A program made the position numbers and the translations under genes. From Pseudomonadota bacterium (GTDB lineage Bacteria; Pseudomonadota; Gammaproteobacteria; Steroidobacterales; Steroidobacteraceae), in NCBI GenBank assembly GCA_016703895.1, contig JADJBE010000001.1, positions 435,501 to 499,500 on the forward strand: a stretch of 64,000 nucleotides of DNA, in the 5' to 3' direction. How positions within the stretch are numbered: position 1 is the stretch's first letter; every line of letters begins with the position of its first letter. The notes below the pieces were generated by a model. That model was not told where the DNA came from, did no database searches, and was given only the letters and a program-made list of their open reading frames with translations. Shown here in pieces: positions 9,051-17,460 of the stretch.

Positions 9051-9746
9051 CAAGCTGCCGTCGTAGAGCCGGAACTGTCCGGACATGCTCGCGTCAAGTT
9101 CTGCGATTCGGGCGCGGATGCCCGCCACGCTGTTAGCCACGGGCACAGGTGCATCGGGGCCGCCCATGCGCGTGCGCGTCCAACCAGGGCATAGCGCCAA
9201 GGTGTGAATTCCGCGCGGCGCGAGGTCTTTGGCGAGGCTGGCCATGACCATGTTCACGGCCGCCTTGCTGGATCGGTAGGCATACAAGCCACCTTCGGTG
9301 TTGGCGATCGACGCGATGCCGCTCGAGATGGTGACCACCTTGCGCTGCTCGCCGGCCGCAACATTGTCGATCAGCGCTTCGGTCAGACGCAGCGGGCCAA
9401 CCGCATTGGTGCGCCAAACCTCATCGAGCACGTCATAGCGGATGCTGCCGAACATCTGCCCGAAGTCCTGCTCCGCGCCGGGCTTGGGACCGAACAAGCC
9501 GGCGTTGTTGATCAACACGTCGATGGCAGCGCCCACCAGGACATCATGCAGCGCGCCGATCGAGGCACCGCTCGCGACATCGAGCGCCATTACCTGCACG
9601 TCTGCTTGGTCCGCCAACTGGTGCAACTCGGTCGCGGCGTCAGGCGCCCGGCATGCCGCGATGACACGCCAGCCTGCCGCTGCGTATTGCCGCGAGAGTT
9701 CGAGGCCGATACCACGGTTGGCCCCGGTAATGAGTACAGTCGGCAT
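9039..9746 (-). CDS. SDR-family oxidoreductase, C-factor-like
   Basis: Short-chain dehydrogenase of 235 residues. Cofactor motif TGANRGIG, NNAG motif, and a catalytic YxxxS-K arrangement (GLYAYRSSKAAVN) are visible; the LCPGWTRTRMGG segment after the active site is typical of the CsgA (C-factor)/YciK-like group. The basic residue in AACRAPD is compatible with NADP. Substrate unknown. The divergent S9 peptidase starts 87 bases upstream. Confidence 0.9.
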   Translation of the reverse strand: MPTVLITGANRGIGLELSRQYAAAGWRVIAACRAPDAATELHQLADQADVQVMALDVASGASIGALHDVLVGAAIDVLINNAGLFGPKPGAEQDFGQMFGSIRYDVLDEVWRTNAVGPLRLTEALIDNVAAGEQRKVVTISSGIASIANTEGGLYAYRSSKAAVNMVMASLAKDLAPRGIHTLALCPGWTRTRMGGPDAPVPVANSVAGIRARIAELDASMSGQFRLYDGSLLPW

Positions 9747-9832
9747 GTTCGGCTCCTGTCGCTAATCCTGACGTGTGTAGCCTGCCAGCTTACAATGCTG
9801 GCCTACATTACAAAATTTGTTGGAGACGCCGC

Positions 9833-11908
9833 ATGCACCGTCGCAGGAATTTCAGCCGTCTAGTCGCCGCCAGCACGACGTTTGTTGCGCTGCTGGCAAC
9901 GCTCGTGGCGACCGCTGACACGAAAACGCCGTTCACAGCCCGCGATCTCGTCACGCTGCAGCGGGTCAGCGATCCGCAAACTTCGCCGGATGGCCGTTAC
10001 GTTGCCTTCACGGTCCGTGCGACGGATCTCGAGGCGAACCGCGGCCGAACCGACATTTGGTTGCTCGATCTCACCGACCGCGATGCAACGCCGCGGCAAC
10101 TCAGCCGCGATGCCGCTAACGACTCGGACCCGCGCTGGGCACCCGATAGCCGCAACATCTGGTTTCTCTCGACGCGCTCCGGTTCCAGTCAGGTCTGGCG
10201 GCTGTCACTCGACGGTGGCGAGGCCGTACAAATCACCGACCTGCCGCTTGATGTTGGTTCGTTCAAGCCAGCGCCAGACGGCGCCAGCCTCGCCTTCAGT
10301 CTCGAGGTGTTTGGCGACTGTGCCGATTTGCCATGCTCTAGCGACCGCCTCGACGCGGCAAAAAAGAACCAGGCAACCGGTCTACTGTACGACCAATTGC
10401 TCGTGCGGCACTGGGACACCTGGCGCGATGGCACTCGTTCGAATCTATTTACGGCGCGACTCGGAGCGGACGGCCGCGCCGCACCGCCAGTCAACGGGTC
10501 CGGCAAGCTGCAGGCGAACGTGCCCTCCAAGCCCTTCGGCGGCGACGGCGAATACAGCTGGACCCCCGACAGCCAACGGCTAATTTTCAGCGCGCGGTTG
10601 GCAGATGCCAAAGAAGCCTGGTCGACCAATTTCGATCTTTACGAAGTCGCCGCGACCGGACTCAGCGCGCCAATCAACCTGACCACTGACAACCTGGCGT
10701 GGGATACCCAGCCGGTCTTCCTCGCCAACGGTGATCTGGCGTGGCTCGCCATGCAGCGTCCTGGCTTTGAAGCGGACCGGTTCCACGTGATGTTGCGCGA
10801 CAGTCGCACCGGCACTAGCCGTGCGCTGACGGACAAGTGGGATCGATCGATCGCCCAGCTCGGCGTGTCTGCCGACGGCCGCAGTCTGCTCGCAACCACC
10901 GACGACATTGGTCAACTCACGCTGTTTCGCATCGACCCAAAAACCGGCGTACCGACAAGGCTGGTGAAAGACGGCCAGGTGACGGGGTTCTCACCCGGCA
11001 AGCGCGGTGTCGTGATCAACTGGGCCAGCCTCGGTGCGCCCAGCGACTTGTTCCTGGTGAGTAGCGCAGCTGCGCCGCAAAGGCTCACGAGCATCAATGC
11101 AGCACTACTTGCCGCGCGCTCCATGGGCAGCTACGAGCAGTTCAGCTTTGCCGGCTGGAACGACGAAACCGTGCACGGCTATGTGATGAAGCCCAGCGGC
11201 TTCAAGCCAGGCGAGAAGTATCCCATCGCCTTCATCGTGCATGGCGGCCCACAGTCGAGCTATGCCAACGGCTGGAGCTGGCGCTGGAATCCGCAGGTCT
11301 ATGCGGGCCACGGCTATGGTGTCGTCTTCATCGACTTTCACGGCTCACCGGGTTACGGCCAGGGGTTCACCGATTCGATCAGTGGCGACTGGGGCGGCAA
11401 ACCGTTCGAAGACTTGCAGAAGGGTCTGGCCGCGGCACTCGCTAAATACGACTGGTTAGACGGCGAGCGCGCCTGCTCCCTGGGCGCCTCGTACGGCGGC
11501 TACATGCAAAACTGGATTGCCGGCCGATGGCCCGACCGCTTCAAGTGCATCGTCAATCACGACGGCATCTTTGACAATCGCATGATGTACTACGCCACCG
11601 AGGAACTGTGGTTCCCCGAGTGGGAGCATGGCGGACCGCATTTCGACCAGCCTGCGGCTTACGAAAAGCACAACCCTGTAAATCACGTGCTGCAGTGGCG
11701 AACGCCGATGCTCGTCATTCACGGCGCGCGGGACTACCGCGTACCCGACACACAAAGTCTCGCCACGTTCACGGCGCTGCAACGGCGTGGCATCGACAGC
11801 AAACTGCTGTACTTTCCTGACGAGAACCATTGGGTGCTGAAGCCGGCCAACAGCATTCAGTGGCACGACACCGTGCTCGACTGGCTCGACCGTTACCTCA
11901 AGAACTGA
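9833..11908 (+). CDS. Secreted S9-family prolyl oligopeptidase-like peptidase
   Basis: Serine peptidase of 691 residues from the dipeptidyl/acylaminoacyl peptidase branch. A signal peptide (LVAASTTFVALLATLVATA) precedes an N-terminal beta-propeller with repeated WD40-like PDGRYVAF/APDSRNIWF elements. The C-terminal alpha/beta hydrolase domain has the nucleophile Ser553 in GASYGGYMQ, the oxyanion HGGPQ motif, the Asp in GARDYRVPD and the His in DENHWV. The ATG at 9833 has GGAG seven bases ahead; an upstream in-frame start at 9773 lacks one. Expected to act in the periplasm on imported peptides. A strong hairpin terminator follows. Confidence 0.93.
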   Translation: MHRRRNFSRLVAASTTFVALLATLVATADTKTPFTARDLVTLQRVSDPQTSPDGRYVAFTVRATDLEANRGRTDIWLLDLTDRDATPRQLSRDAANDSDPRWAPDSRNIWFLSTRSGSSQVWRLSLDGGEAVQITDLPLDVGSFKPAPDGASLAFSLEVFGDCADLPCSSDRLDAAKKNQATGLLYDQLLVRHWDTWRDGTRSNLFTARLGADGRAAPPVNGSGKLQANVPSKPFGGDGEYSWTPDSQRLIFSARLADAKEAWSTNFDLYEVAATGLSAPINLTTDNLAWDTQPVFLANGDLAWLAMQRPGFEADRFHVMLRDSRTGTSRALTDKWDRSIAQLGVSADGRSLLATTDDIGQLTLFRIDPKTGVPTRLVKDGQVTGFSPGKRGVVINWASLGAPSDLFLVSSAAAPQRLTSINAALLAARSMGSYEQFSFAGWNDETVHGYVMKPSGFKPGEKYPIAFIVHGGPQSSYANGWSWRWNPQVYAGHGYGVVFIDFHGSPGYGQGFTDSISGDWGGKPFEDLQKGLAAALAKYDWLDGERACSLGASYGGYMQNWIAGRWPDRFKCIVNHDGIFDNRMMYYATEELWFPEWEHGGPHFDQPAAYEKHNPVNHVLQWRTPMLVIHGARDYRVPDTQSLATFTALQRRGIDSKLLYFPDENHWVLKPANSIQWHDTVLDWLDRYLKN

Positions 11909-11925
11909 GTCGGCACGGCAATAAA

Positions 11926-11957
11926 AAAGGCCGCTGCACCGAAGTGCAGCGGCCTTT
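11926..11957. terminator. Bidirectional intrinsic terminator between convergent genes
   Basis: A perfect 14-bp inverted repeat with a four-base loop sits between the S9 peptidase stop (11908) and the convergent lipoprotein stop (11978). Read on the minus strand the loop is UUCG and the stem is followed by a run of six U, a textbook intrinsic terminator for the long minus-strand unit; read on the plus strand the stem ends in UUU, giving weaker termination for the peptidase gene. Confidence 0.92.
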
Positions 11958-11977
11958 GACTCACTGCAGACAGCCAA

Positions 11978-12577
11978 TCAGCCGGCTGACATATTCAACA
12001 TCTGCATGACCTCGGCACCCTTATCCTTGATCATCTTCGCCTTGGCGACTGCGTCCATGACGTTGCCGCTGGCGGCAGCGGTGGTAGCTTCGCTCCAGGT
12101 CGATTGCATCATTTCAAAGCCGGACTTGGCCGAATCGAACGACGCTTGATCGATGTTCTTCGGCAGCTTCTTCGACTTCGACAAGGTGCCGATACGGCTA
12201 CCGATCGCCTCGACCATCTTGGGCAGATCACCCGACATGTTTGACCATTCGGCACTCGCTGCGGCAACCGCAGCTTCCATCGCGCTCTTGCCGGCAGCCG
12301 CCGAGTCCTTCAGTGCGGCGATGCCCGACGTGAGACCACCGACACCAGCCAGCACGGCCTTGTAGTCGCCTTTCGCCAAATTGTCCTTCAGGCCCGCGAG
12401 CGTGCTCTCGACGCCAGCAAGGTTGTCAGGGGCAAACTGCGCGGCATCAGCGCGTACTTCCGCGAGCGCGGCTTCGGCTTTCTGAATGGCCTGCGTGGCC
12501 GGTTCTTTTTGCCCTGCACAGGCCGCCAACATGGCAGCGGCGGCAAGGGTCACAATCCAATGAGTAGTTTTTCGCAT
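11978..12577 (-). CDS. Small outer-membrane-type lipoprotein
   Basis: A 199-residue protein with a lipoprotein signal: basic n-region MRKTTHW, hydrophobic core and lipobox LAACAG, so the mature protein starts at Cys. The rest is Ala/Lys-rich and predicted helical (ATQAIQKAEAALAEVRADAA, WSEATTAAASGNVMDAVAKA), suggesting a helical bundle or coiled-coil in the periplasm. AGGAG eight bases before the ATG at 12577 fixes the start; a longer frame from 12604 is unlikely. Last gene before the terminator. Function unknown; it could bind envelope polymers or act structurally beside the LysM gene. Confidence 0.8.
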   Translation of the reverse strand: MRKTTHWIVTLAAAAMLAACAGQKEPATQAIQKAEAALAEVRADAAQFAPDNLAGVESTLAGLKDNLAKGDYKAVLAGVGGLTSGIAALKDSAAAGKSAMEAAVAAASAEWSNMSGDLPKMVEAIGSRIGTLSKSKKLPKNIDQASFDSAKSGFEMMQSTWSEATTAAASGNVMDAVAKAKMIKDKGAEVMQMLNMSAG

Positions 12578-12660
12578 GAGCTGAGCTCCTTTTATATCCA
12601 GCAAAACGGTAAGTTAAAATTCTTGGGCGACGATCGCATACAGACGACTTGGCAGCCGTC

Positions 12661-12864
12661 TCAGGGGATCCGCAACTTCTGGCCAACTTTGATCTTGTTA
12701 GGATCTTTGAGCTGGTCGCGGTTGGCCTCGAAGATCTGCGGGTACAGCATCTTGTCCCCGTAGAACTCCTCGGCAATCTTCGACAGCGTGTCGCCCTTCT
12801 TGACGGTGTAGTACTGCGCGTACGGGTTGTCATCCCCAGCCGCGGGTTTCTCATCAACTGCCAT
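12661..12864 (-). CDS. Single-domain LysM protein
   Basis: Only 67 residues, almost entirely one LysM domain (YYTVKKGDTLSKIAEEFYG ... NKIKVGQKLRIP), similar to the C-terminal domain of YgaU/Kbp but without the BON domain. No signal peptide is visible, so either it stays in the cytoplasm, as YgaU does, or it is exported by another route. GAGGAG seven bases before the ATG supports the start. It lies 83 bases upstream of the lipoprotein gene on the same strand. LysM domains bind N-acetylglucosamine polymers. Confidence 0.85.
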   Translation of the reverse strand: MAVDEKPAAGDDNPYAQYYTVKKGDTLSKIAEEFYGDKMLYPQIFEANRDQLKDPNKIKVGQKLRIP

Positions 12865-12928
12865 GTAATACTCCTCGATGAAACGCCAATTGCTGGTCAG
12901 TATGTTAGCACTTGCGCCGGCCGCATAC

Positions 12929-14353
12929 CTACCACTTGAGCATGCGCTGACCCAGCAGCCGACCCATCGTCAGCGCCGGCTGCAAGCCCATCCCGCCCAC
13001 AAAGGCATCGCCATTGGCGCGCCCGAAACCCAGCAACTCGCCCACCGCGAACAGATTGGGGATGGGTTTACGCACAGCGTCCAGCACCCGCAGTTCCTCG
13101 TCCGAATCAAGTCCGGCCCAGCCGGTCACCGACAGTCCGTGGTGCAACACCGCATAGTAGGGTGCGCTAGCCACTGCCTGCGGCAGATGCTCACGACCGA
13201 ATGCAGCGTCCTTTCCAGCTGCCACGGCCGCGTTATAGTCGCGCAGCGTTGCTGCGAGTGGCTCCGACTCGAGACCACATGCGGCTGCCAGTCCGGCCAA
13301 AGTATCGGCCCGTTTGAACGACGGGTGTACGTTCCAGGCAGCTGCGAGTTGATCGGCGCTGAGCCCGAAAAAAAACGGCACCGGCGCCGCGTCGACGATA
13401 CCTTGATCGTAGACCGCCCAGAACGACATTTCCGGCAGTGGCAACAGCGCACGCTCGCGCGCGTCCACGCTGGGGTGGTCTTCGCGCATGAAGCGCTTGC
13501 CCTCGAGCGTGACATACACTTCCCACGGTGCTCGCATTTGCGGCGTCAGCACCGTCAACACGTTGACCTGCGCTGGATCCAGAGGATTGCGAATGCCGGC
13601 AAAGGTACACAAGTACTTTTGCCCGTGTTCGAGCATACCACCAGCATCCATACCGATCTGATGACCATCGCCGCGCGCGTGTTCATAGCCCCAGCTATAG
13701 AGTGGGTAGCCATGCGTCCAGGTCTTGAAGCGCTCCGGGTGGCGTGCATAACCACCGAGCGCGAGCACCGTGTTTTTGCTGCTCGATGCATAGGTGATGC
13801 CAGCAGCATCAGCATAACGCAAGCCATGCACCGCGCCGTCCCGATCCTGGATGACGCCCGTCACGGTGGTATTGAGCAGCGTCTTGATCCTGCCGGCACG
13901 CTCCTGCGTCTGATACAGCGGCAACATCGCATCGAGTATGCCGAGTGCCTTGCGTGGACCGAAATAGGTCCGCGGCTCGTTGTAGGGCTCGTGCGCAAGA
14001 TAGATGATCGGATGATCTGGCATCACCTCATAGCCATTGTCGAGCAACCAGTGCAGCGTGTCGGCCGCGTTGTCGATGACTTTGCGCAAATACTGCGCGT
14101 CCGCGCGCCGGTGCGAGATGCGCATCGCGTCTTCGAAGTGCTTTTGTGGTGTGTCGTTGATGGCGCGCGCGGCCTGCAAACGGGTGCCGGCCGCTGACAA
14201 CTGGCCAGATGACATATGCAGCGTGCCGCCGAGCTTGTCGTTACGCTCCAGCACGAGCACACGCGCACCGCGTTGCGCCGCAAAAATGGCGAGTGGTATA
14301 CCGGCGGTGCCGCCGCCGGCAACGATCACATCAAACTCAGCTCCTGCGGTCAC
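12929..14353 (-). CDS. FAD-dependent oxidoreductase, fumarate reductase/ketosteroid dehydrogenase-like (FAD_binding_2)
   Basis: A 474-residue flavoprotein. The dinucleotide motif is VIVAGGGTAGIPLAIFAAQRG with the acidic end of strand two in VLVLERND; GGTLHMSSGQLSAAGT follows as in the FAD_binding_2 family, and the C-terminus has the flavin motif NLFAVGELLGFGRANGDAF. No signal peptide. It overlaps the upstream hypothetical gene by four bases (ATGA) and is a paralogue of the flavoprotein at 17461-18870. Related enzymes oxidise or reduce activated C-C bonds (fumarate, urocanate, 3-ketosteroids); the substrate cannot be assigned. Confidence 0.87.
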   Translation of the reverse strand: MTAGAEFDVIVAGGGTAGIPLAIFAAQRGARVLVLERNDKLGGTLHMSSGQLSAAGTRLQAARAINDTPQKHFEDAMRISHRRADAQYLRKVIDNAADTLHWLLDNGYEVMPDHPIIYLAHEPYNEPRTYFGPRKALGILDAMLPLYQTQERAGRIKTLLNTTVTGVIQDRDGAVHGLRYADAAGITYASSSKNTVLALGGYARHPERFKTWTHGYPLYSWGYEHARGDGHQIGMDAGGMLEHGQKYLCTFAGIRNPLDPAQVNVLTVLTPQMRAPWEVYVTLEGKRFMREDHPSVDARERALLPLPEMSFWAVYDQGIVDAAPVPFFFGLSADQLAAAWNVHPSFKRADTLAGLAAACGLESEPLAATLRDYNAAVAAGKDAAFGREHLPQAVASAPYYAVLHHGLSVTGWAGLDSDEELRVLDAVRKPIPNLFAVGELLGFGRANGDAFVGGMGLQPALTMGRLLGQRMLKW

Positions 14354-15030
14354 TCCCGAATCTCCTCATACTCAAGCAACTCGTAGTATGCGTCGAGGTG
14401 CGCCCACTCCATGCGGACCAATTGTACGTCCGGACCCATGACCCAAAAGTGCAATCGAGGAAAGTTAACAAATAGAATCTCGAAGTGCGCGGTCATGAAT
14501 TCGCCAGCCGCAACGCGCAGTGACTCAAGTCCGATACGCTTCAAAGTACTGTCTCCGACCACGATCATCGGCCCAGTAGCGCCGTTGGCGGCATGCGATG
14601 AGGCCGGCTGATGGGCAATCGTCTGTACAGCGGGCCCGTTAGCCTGCCAAAGCGCGGCATGCCAGCCATCCGTAAGCAGCGAATGGGTGCCAAATCGCAC
14701 GGCTGGAGCCGGTAGCTCGACGCGTTGCGAGACACGGCCTTCAAGCGCGGTGTAACCCTCGCACTCGACACGCCGATCGGCGAATCGAAACCAGGAACTG
14801 CCGACGAACCGATCGTGACGCGCAAGGCGGATGAAACAATCGAGCGGTCGCCAGGCGGCATCCACCGTGTAGGTGACGTCACGCAGCACGCTGTCGTCGT
14901 CCATTTCACACTGCGCGCGCAGTGTGCGGCCACCATCGGGCGCCACCGTAACAGTGAACCACTCGCGACCCGTCTCGCCGTGCTGATTGTGAAAGTAACC
15001 CAGCTTGCCGCGTAGCGTTCGATGATTCAT
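14350..15030 (-). CDS. Hypothetical protein between flavoprotein and transporter
   Basis: A 226-residue protein, apparently cytoplasmic, with no family I can name. It is rich in beta-type sequence (TREWFTVTVAP-like, VTYTVDAAWRPLDCFIRLA, FHFWVMGPDVQLVRMEW-like segments) and looks like a lipocalin/DUF3108-type barrel, which is only an impression. It overlaps the downstream FAD oxidoreductase by four bases and sits 18 bases after the GPH transporter, so it probably serves the same substrate. A ligand-binding or hydrolytic helper role is inference. Confidence 0.65.
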   Translation of the reverse strand: MNHRTLRGKLGYFHNQHGETGREWFTVTVAPDGGRTLRAQCEMDDDSVLRDVTYTVDAAWRPLDCFIRLARHDRFVGSSWFRFADRRVECEGYTALEGRVSQRVELPAPAVRFGTHSLLTDGWHAALWQANGPAVQTIAHQPASSHAANGATGPMIVVGDSTLKRIGLESLRVAAGEFMTAHFEILFVNFPRLHFWVMGPDVQLVRMEWAHLDAYYELLEYEEIRE

Positions 15031-15048
15031 CGTCCAGCCATCTTGGGG

Positions 15049-16419
15049 TCAGCCCGGCTTCTCGACCAACGGATCCGGCATCGCGCGCAACTTCGATTCT
15101 GTTAGTCGGTACGCAAACAGGAAGGGCAGACTGAGTGCGAAGTACAGCGCCGGCAGGAGGGCAGCGGCATGGCGAATGCCATCCACGGCCTCGCCGGTCT
15201 GCACTGCAGCTTTGGAATCGAAGCCGAAGTACGCCAACGCGATACCAAGGATTGCCGGCGAAATCGCAAACGCCGCCTTCTCGACGATGCTGTACAAGCC
15301 CGAGTAGATTCCCTCGCGCCGCAGCCCCGTACTGCGGTAATCATACTCGATGGTATCGGGCAGCATCGACTGTCCCATCAGCAACAGACCGCCCGCCGCC
15401 AGCCCCTTGATCGCGGCTCGCAACAGGAAGAACCACAGCGGTTCGGCGGGATTCGCCAACAACCATGACAGCGACGCCAGGATGAACAGCACGCTGGAAA
15501 ATATGTAGGTCCGTCGCTTCTCGAACAGCTTCGTGACCCGCAGCCACAGCGGAATCGAAAGAATCTGCATCAGCATGCTGGCGATGCCAAACCACAATAG
15601 CCAGACGCCTGGGTTCTCCTTTTCCATCACGAAGCGGATGACAAAAACCGCCGTTGCCGTGTTGCTGGCAAGTCCAAACAACTGGGTGAACTTGCAGCCG
15701 AGCAGCATAGAGAACGGTCGATTGGCTAGTCCTAGTCGCAGCTGTTCTGAGAACGGATAGCGAACCTTGCTACGCAACGTGAAGCGCGCGCCAGCCGTGC
15801 CGAAGAACGTCGCCGCCATGAACAGAAAGATCCCTGCCCCGACTGCCATACCCATGAAGGCGTAACCCTCGGCACCGCCACCCGCCAACTCCACGATTCG
15901 CTGTCCCGCGGCACCACCAACCAGCGTGCCAATGCCGATGAAAAACACGCGATACGACATCAGCTTGGTGCGCTCATGGTAATCGTCGAGCATCTCGGAG
16001 GGCATGGCCATATACGGCACATTGAAGATCGTGTAGCCGGTGCCGAGTGCGATCAACAAGAGCGTGATCACCGGCAGTGAGTTGCTGAACGACGTAGTGC
16101 CCAAAGAATAGAGGCCAGCAAATGCCAGCCCTGAAACCACCGCCCCCACCAGCAGGAACGGTCGACGGCGACCCCATCGCGTCTCGGTGCGATCGCTGAC
16201 CATGCCCATGAGCGGGTTGGTGAAAACATCCCACACCTTGCTAACACCGATCAGCGTTCCAGCCAGCGCGGCACCAAGGCCAAGCACCGTCGTGAGATAG
16301 TAGAGCGCCAGGAACGAAAAACCATTCAGCAGCAGTGACGCACCCAGCGTGCCGATTCCCCAGCCGATGAAGAGCTTGAAATTGCTCGTCGCCGGCAATG
16401 CGGCAGCTTCAGTCGCCAT
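15049..16419 (-). CDS. GPH-family (MelB-like) cation symporter
   Basis: Major-facilitator transporter of about 456 residues with twelve hydrophobic segments. The glycoside-pentoside-hexuronide signature is clear: KVWDVFTNPLMGMVSDRT followed by RWGRRRPFLL, with the central loop and the SMLPDTIEYDY segment typical of the family. The ATG at 16419 has GGGGG nine bases upstream; the ATG at 16428 is too close to it. It lies in the minus-strand operon with the two FAD oxidoreductases, so it may import their substrate, a glycoside or another ring compound. Substrate is not evident from sequence. Confidence 0.88.
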   Translation of the reverse strand: MATEAAALPATSNFKLFIGWGIGTLGASLLLNGFSFLALYYLTTVLGLGAALAGTLIGVSKVWDVFTNPLMGMVSDRTETRWGRRRPFLLVGAVVSGLAFAGLYSLGTTSFSNSLPVITLLLIALGTGYTIFNVPYMAMPSEMLDDYHERTKLMSYRVFFIGIGTLVGGAAGQRIVELAGGGAEGYAFMGMAVGAGIFLFMAATFFGTAGARFTLRSKVRYPFSEQLRLGLANRPFSMLLGCKFTQLFGLASNTATAVFVIRFVMEKENPGVWLLWFGIASMLMQILSIPLWLRVTKLFEKRRTYIFSSVLFILASLSWLLANPAEPLWFFLLRAAIKGLAAGGLLLMGQSMLPDTIEYDYRSTGLRREGIYSGLYSIVEKAAFAISPAILGIALAYFGFDSKAAVQTGEAVDGIRHAAALLPALYFALSLPFLFAYRLTESKLRAMPDPLVEKPG

Positions 16420-16478
16420 ATGATTCATCCCCCAATGAAAATCTCAATCCGATCGTAACCCAATACGCCGCAACGTGC

Positions 16479-17432
16479 TTAATTCAGGTCTCTAACAACC
16501 CGGAAGCCGAATATGTCACTCTTGCGCGTCTCGGGATCACGTCCCCGCCAAGCGGGCCGCTGACGAAACATGTGGCTGCGCCAACTGCCGCCGCGGACCG
16601 CACGCAATTCACACTGACCCTGCACCTCGTAGGCGCTACCGTCGACCGGTTCGGCGGCATAGGGCCCCTGATAGCAGTCCTGCGTCCATTCCCAGACATT
16701 GCCGATCACGTCGTACAAGCCGAAAGCATTCGGCGGATATTGGCCAACCGGCGCGACGGTCGAATGCTTGTCGGTGCACTTGGCGGCTGGGAACTTCTTG
16801 GTCGGATCGGCGCTCGAGGCGTCGTAGACATTGGCGTACTGACAACCCTGCTCCTCGTCGTCACCCCACGGAAAATCGGTCGTTGATGCCGCGCGCGCGA
16901 CATACTCCCACTCGGCTTCGGTGGCGAGTCGGTAGCGCTGCCCGGTGAGCTCGCTCAGCCAGGCGACATAGGCCTTGGCATCCAGCCAGCTGACACAGAC
17001 CACCGGCTCGTCGGCAGCGGTGACCACAGCAGCCGCGGGGTTACGCCAATTAAAGTCTGGCAGCATTTCGAAGTTATGTTTGGCGGCACTCCAGCCGGCG
17101 CATCCTGGCCCGGAGTCGTGCTGCGTCGCCTCGACAAACGCCGCATATTGCGCGTGCGTTACTTCAAACCGACCGACCGCAAAAGCGCGGGGAATAGTTA
17201 CTGCGCGGCGCGGCCCCTCTGGGCGGCCCGCCTCACCGCCATCGGCACCCATTGTGAATTGGCCAGACGGCACGATCACTAGCGCCGGGCAATCCGCACA
17301 TTCCTGCACGATACTACCAACAGATAACTTTGCCATGACAGTTGGTCGTGGATCCGCGCTGGCCAGGTTCGACAACAGCGTGGCACTGAGCATTATTAGC
17401 GTCGTGCGGACTAGCAATTGAGACACTTGCAT
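16479..17432 (-). CDS. Secreted FGE-sulfatase-domain (SUMF1-like) protein lacking the active Cys pair
   Basis: A 317-residue protein with a signal peptide (TTLIMLSATLLSNLASA) and one formylglycine-generating-enzyme domain: FTMGADGGE, VGRFEVTHAQYAAFVEA, RLATEAEWEYVARA, FGLYDVIGNVWEWTQDCY and the C-terminal VRGGSW motif. In active FGE the GGSW segment carries two Cys; here it reads GGSWRSHMFRQRPAWRG with none, so sulfatase activation is unlikely. The start at 17432 has GGGGAA upstream. It lies 28 bases after the flavoprotein gene and 59 before the transporter. A binding or structural role is inference. Confidence 0.85.
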   Translation of the reverse strand: MQVSQLLVRTTLIMLSATLLSNLASADPRPTVMAKLSVGSIVQECADCPALVIVPSGQFTMGADGGEAGRPEGPRRAVTIPRAFAVGRFEVTHAQYAAFVEATQHDSGPGCAGWSAAKHNFEMLPDFNWRNPAAAVVTAADEPVVCVSWLDAKAYVAWLSELTGQRYRLATEAEWEYVARAASTTDFPWGDDEEQGCQYANVYDASSADPTKKFPAAKCTDKHSTVAPVGQYPPNAFGLYDVIGNVWEWTQDCYQGPYAAEPVDGSAYEVQGQCELRAVRGGSWRSHMFRQRPAWRGRDPETRKSDIFGFRVVRDLN

Positions 17433-17460
17433 CAACTTCCCCTCGCGGATCAGTTCAATC

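Noticed and set aside
12878..14197. 439-codon plus-strand frame opposite the FAD oxidoreductase
   Set aside because: Long antisense frames are common in GC-rich DNA; the minus strand carries the clear flavoprotein.
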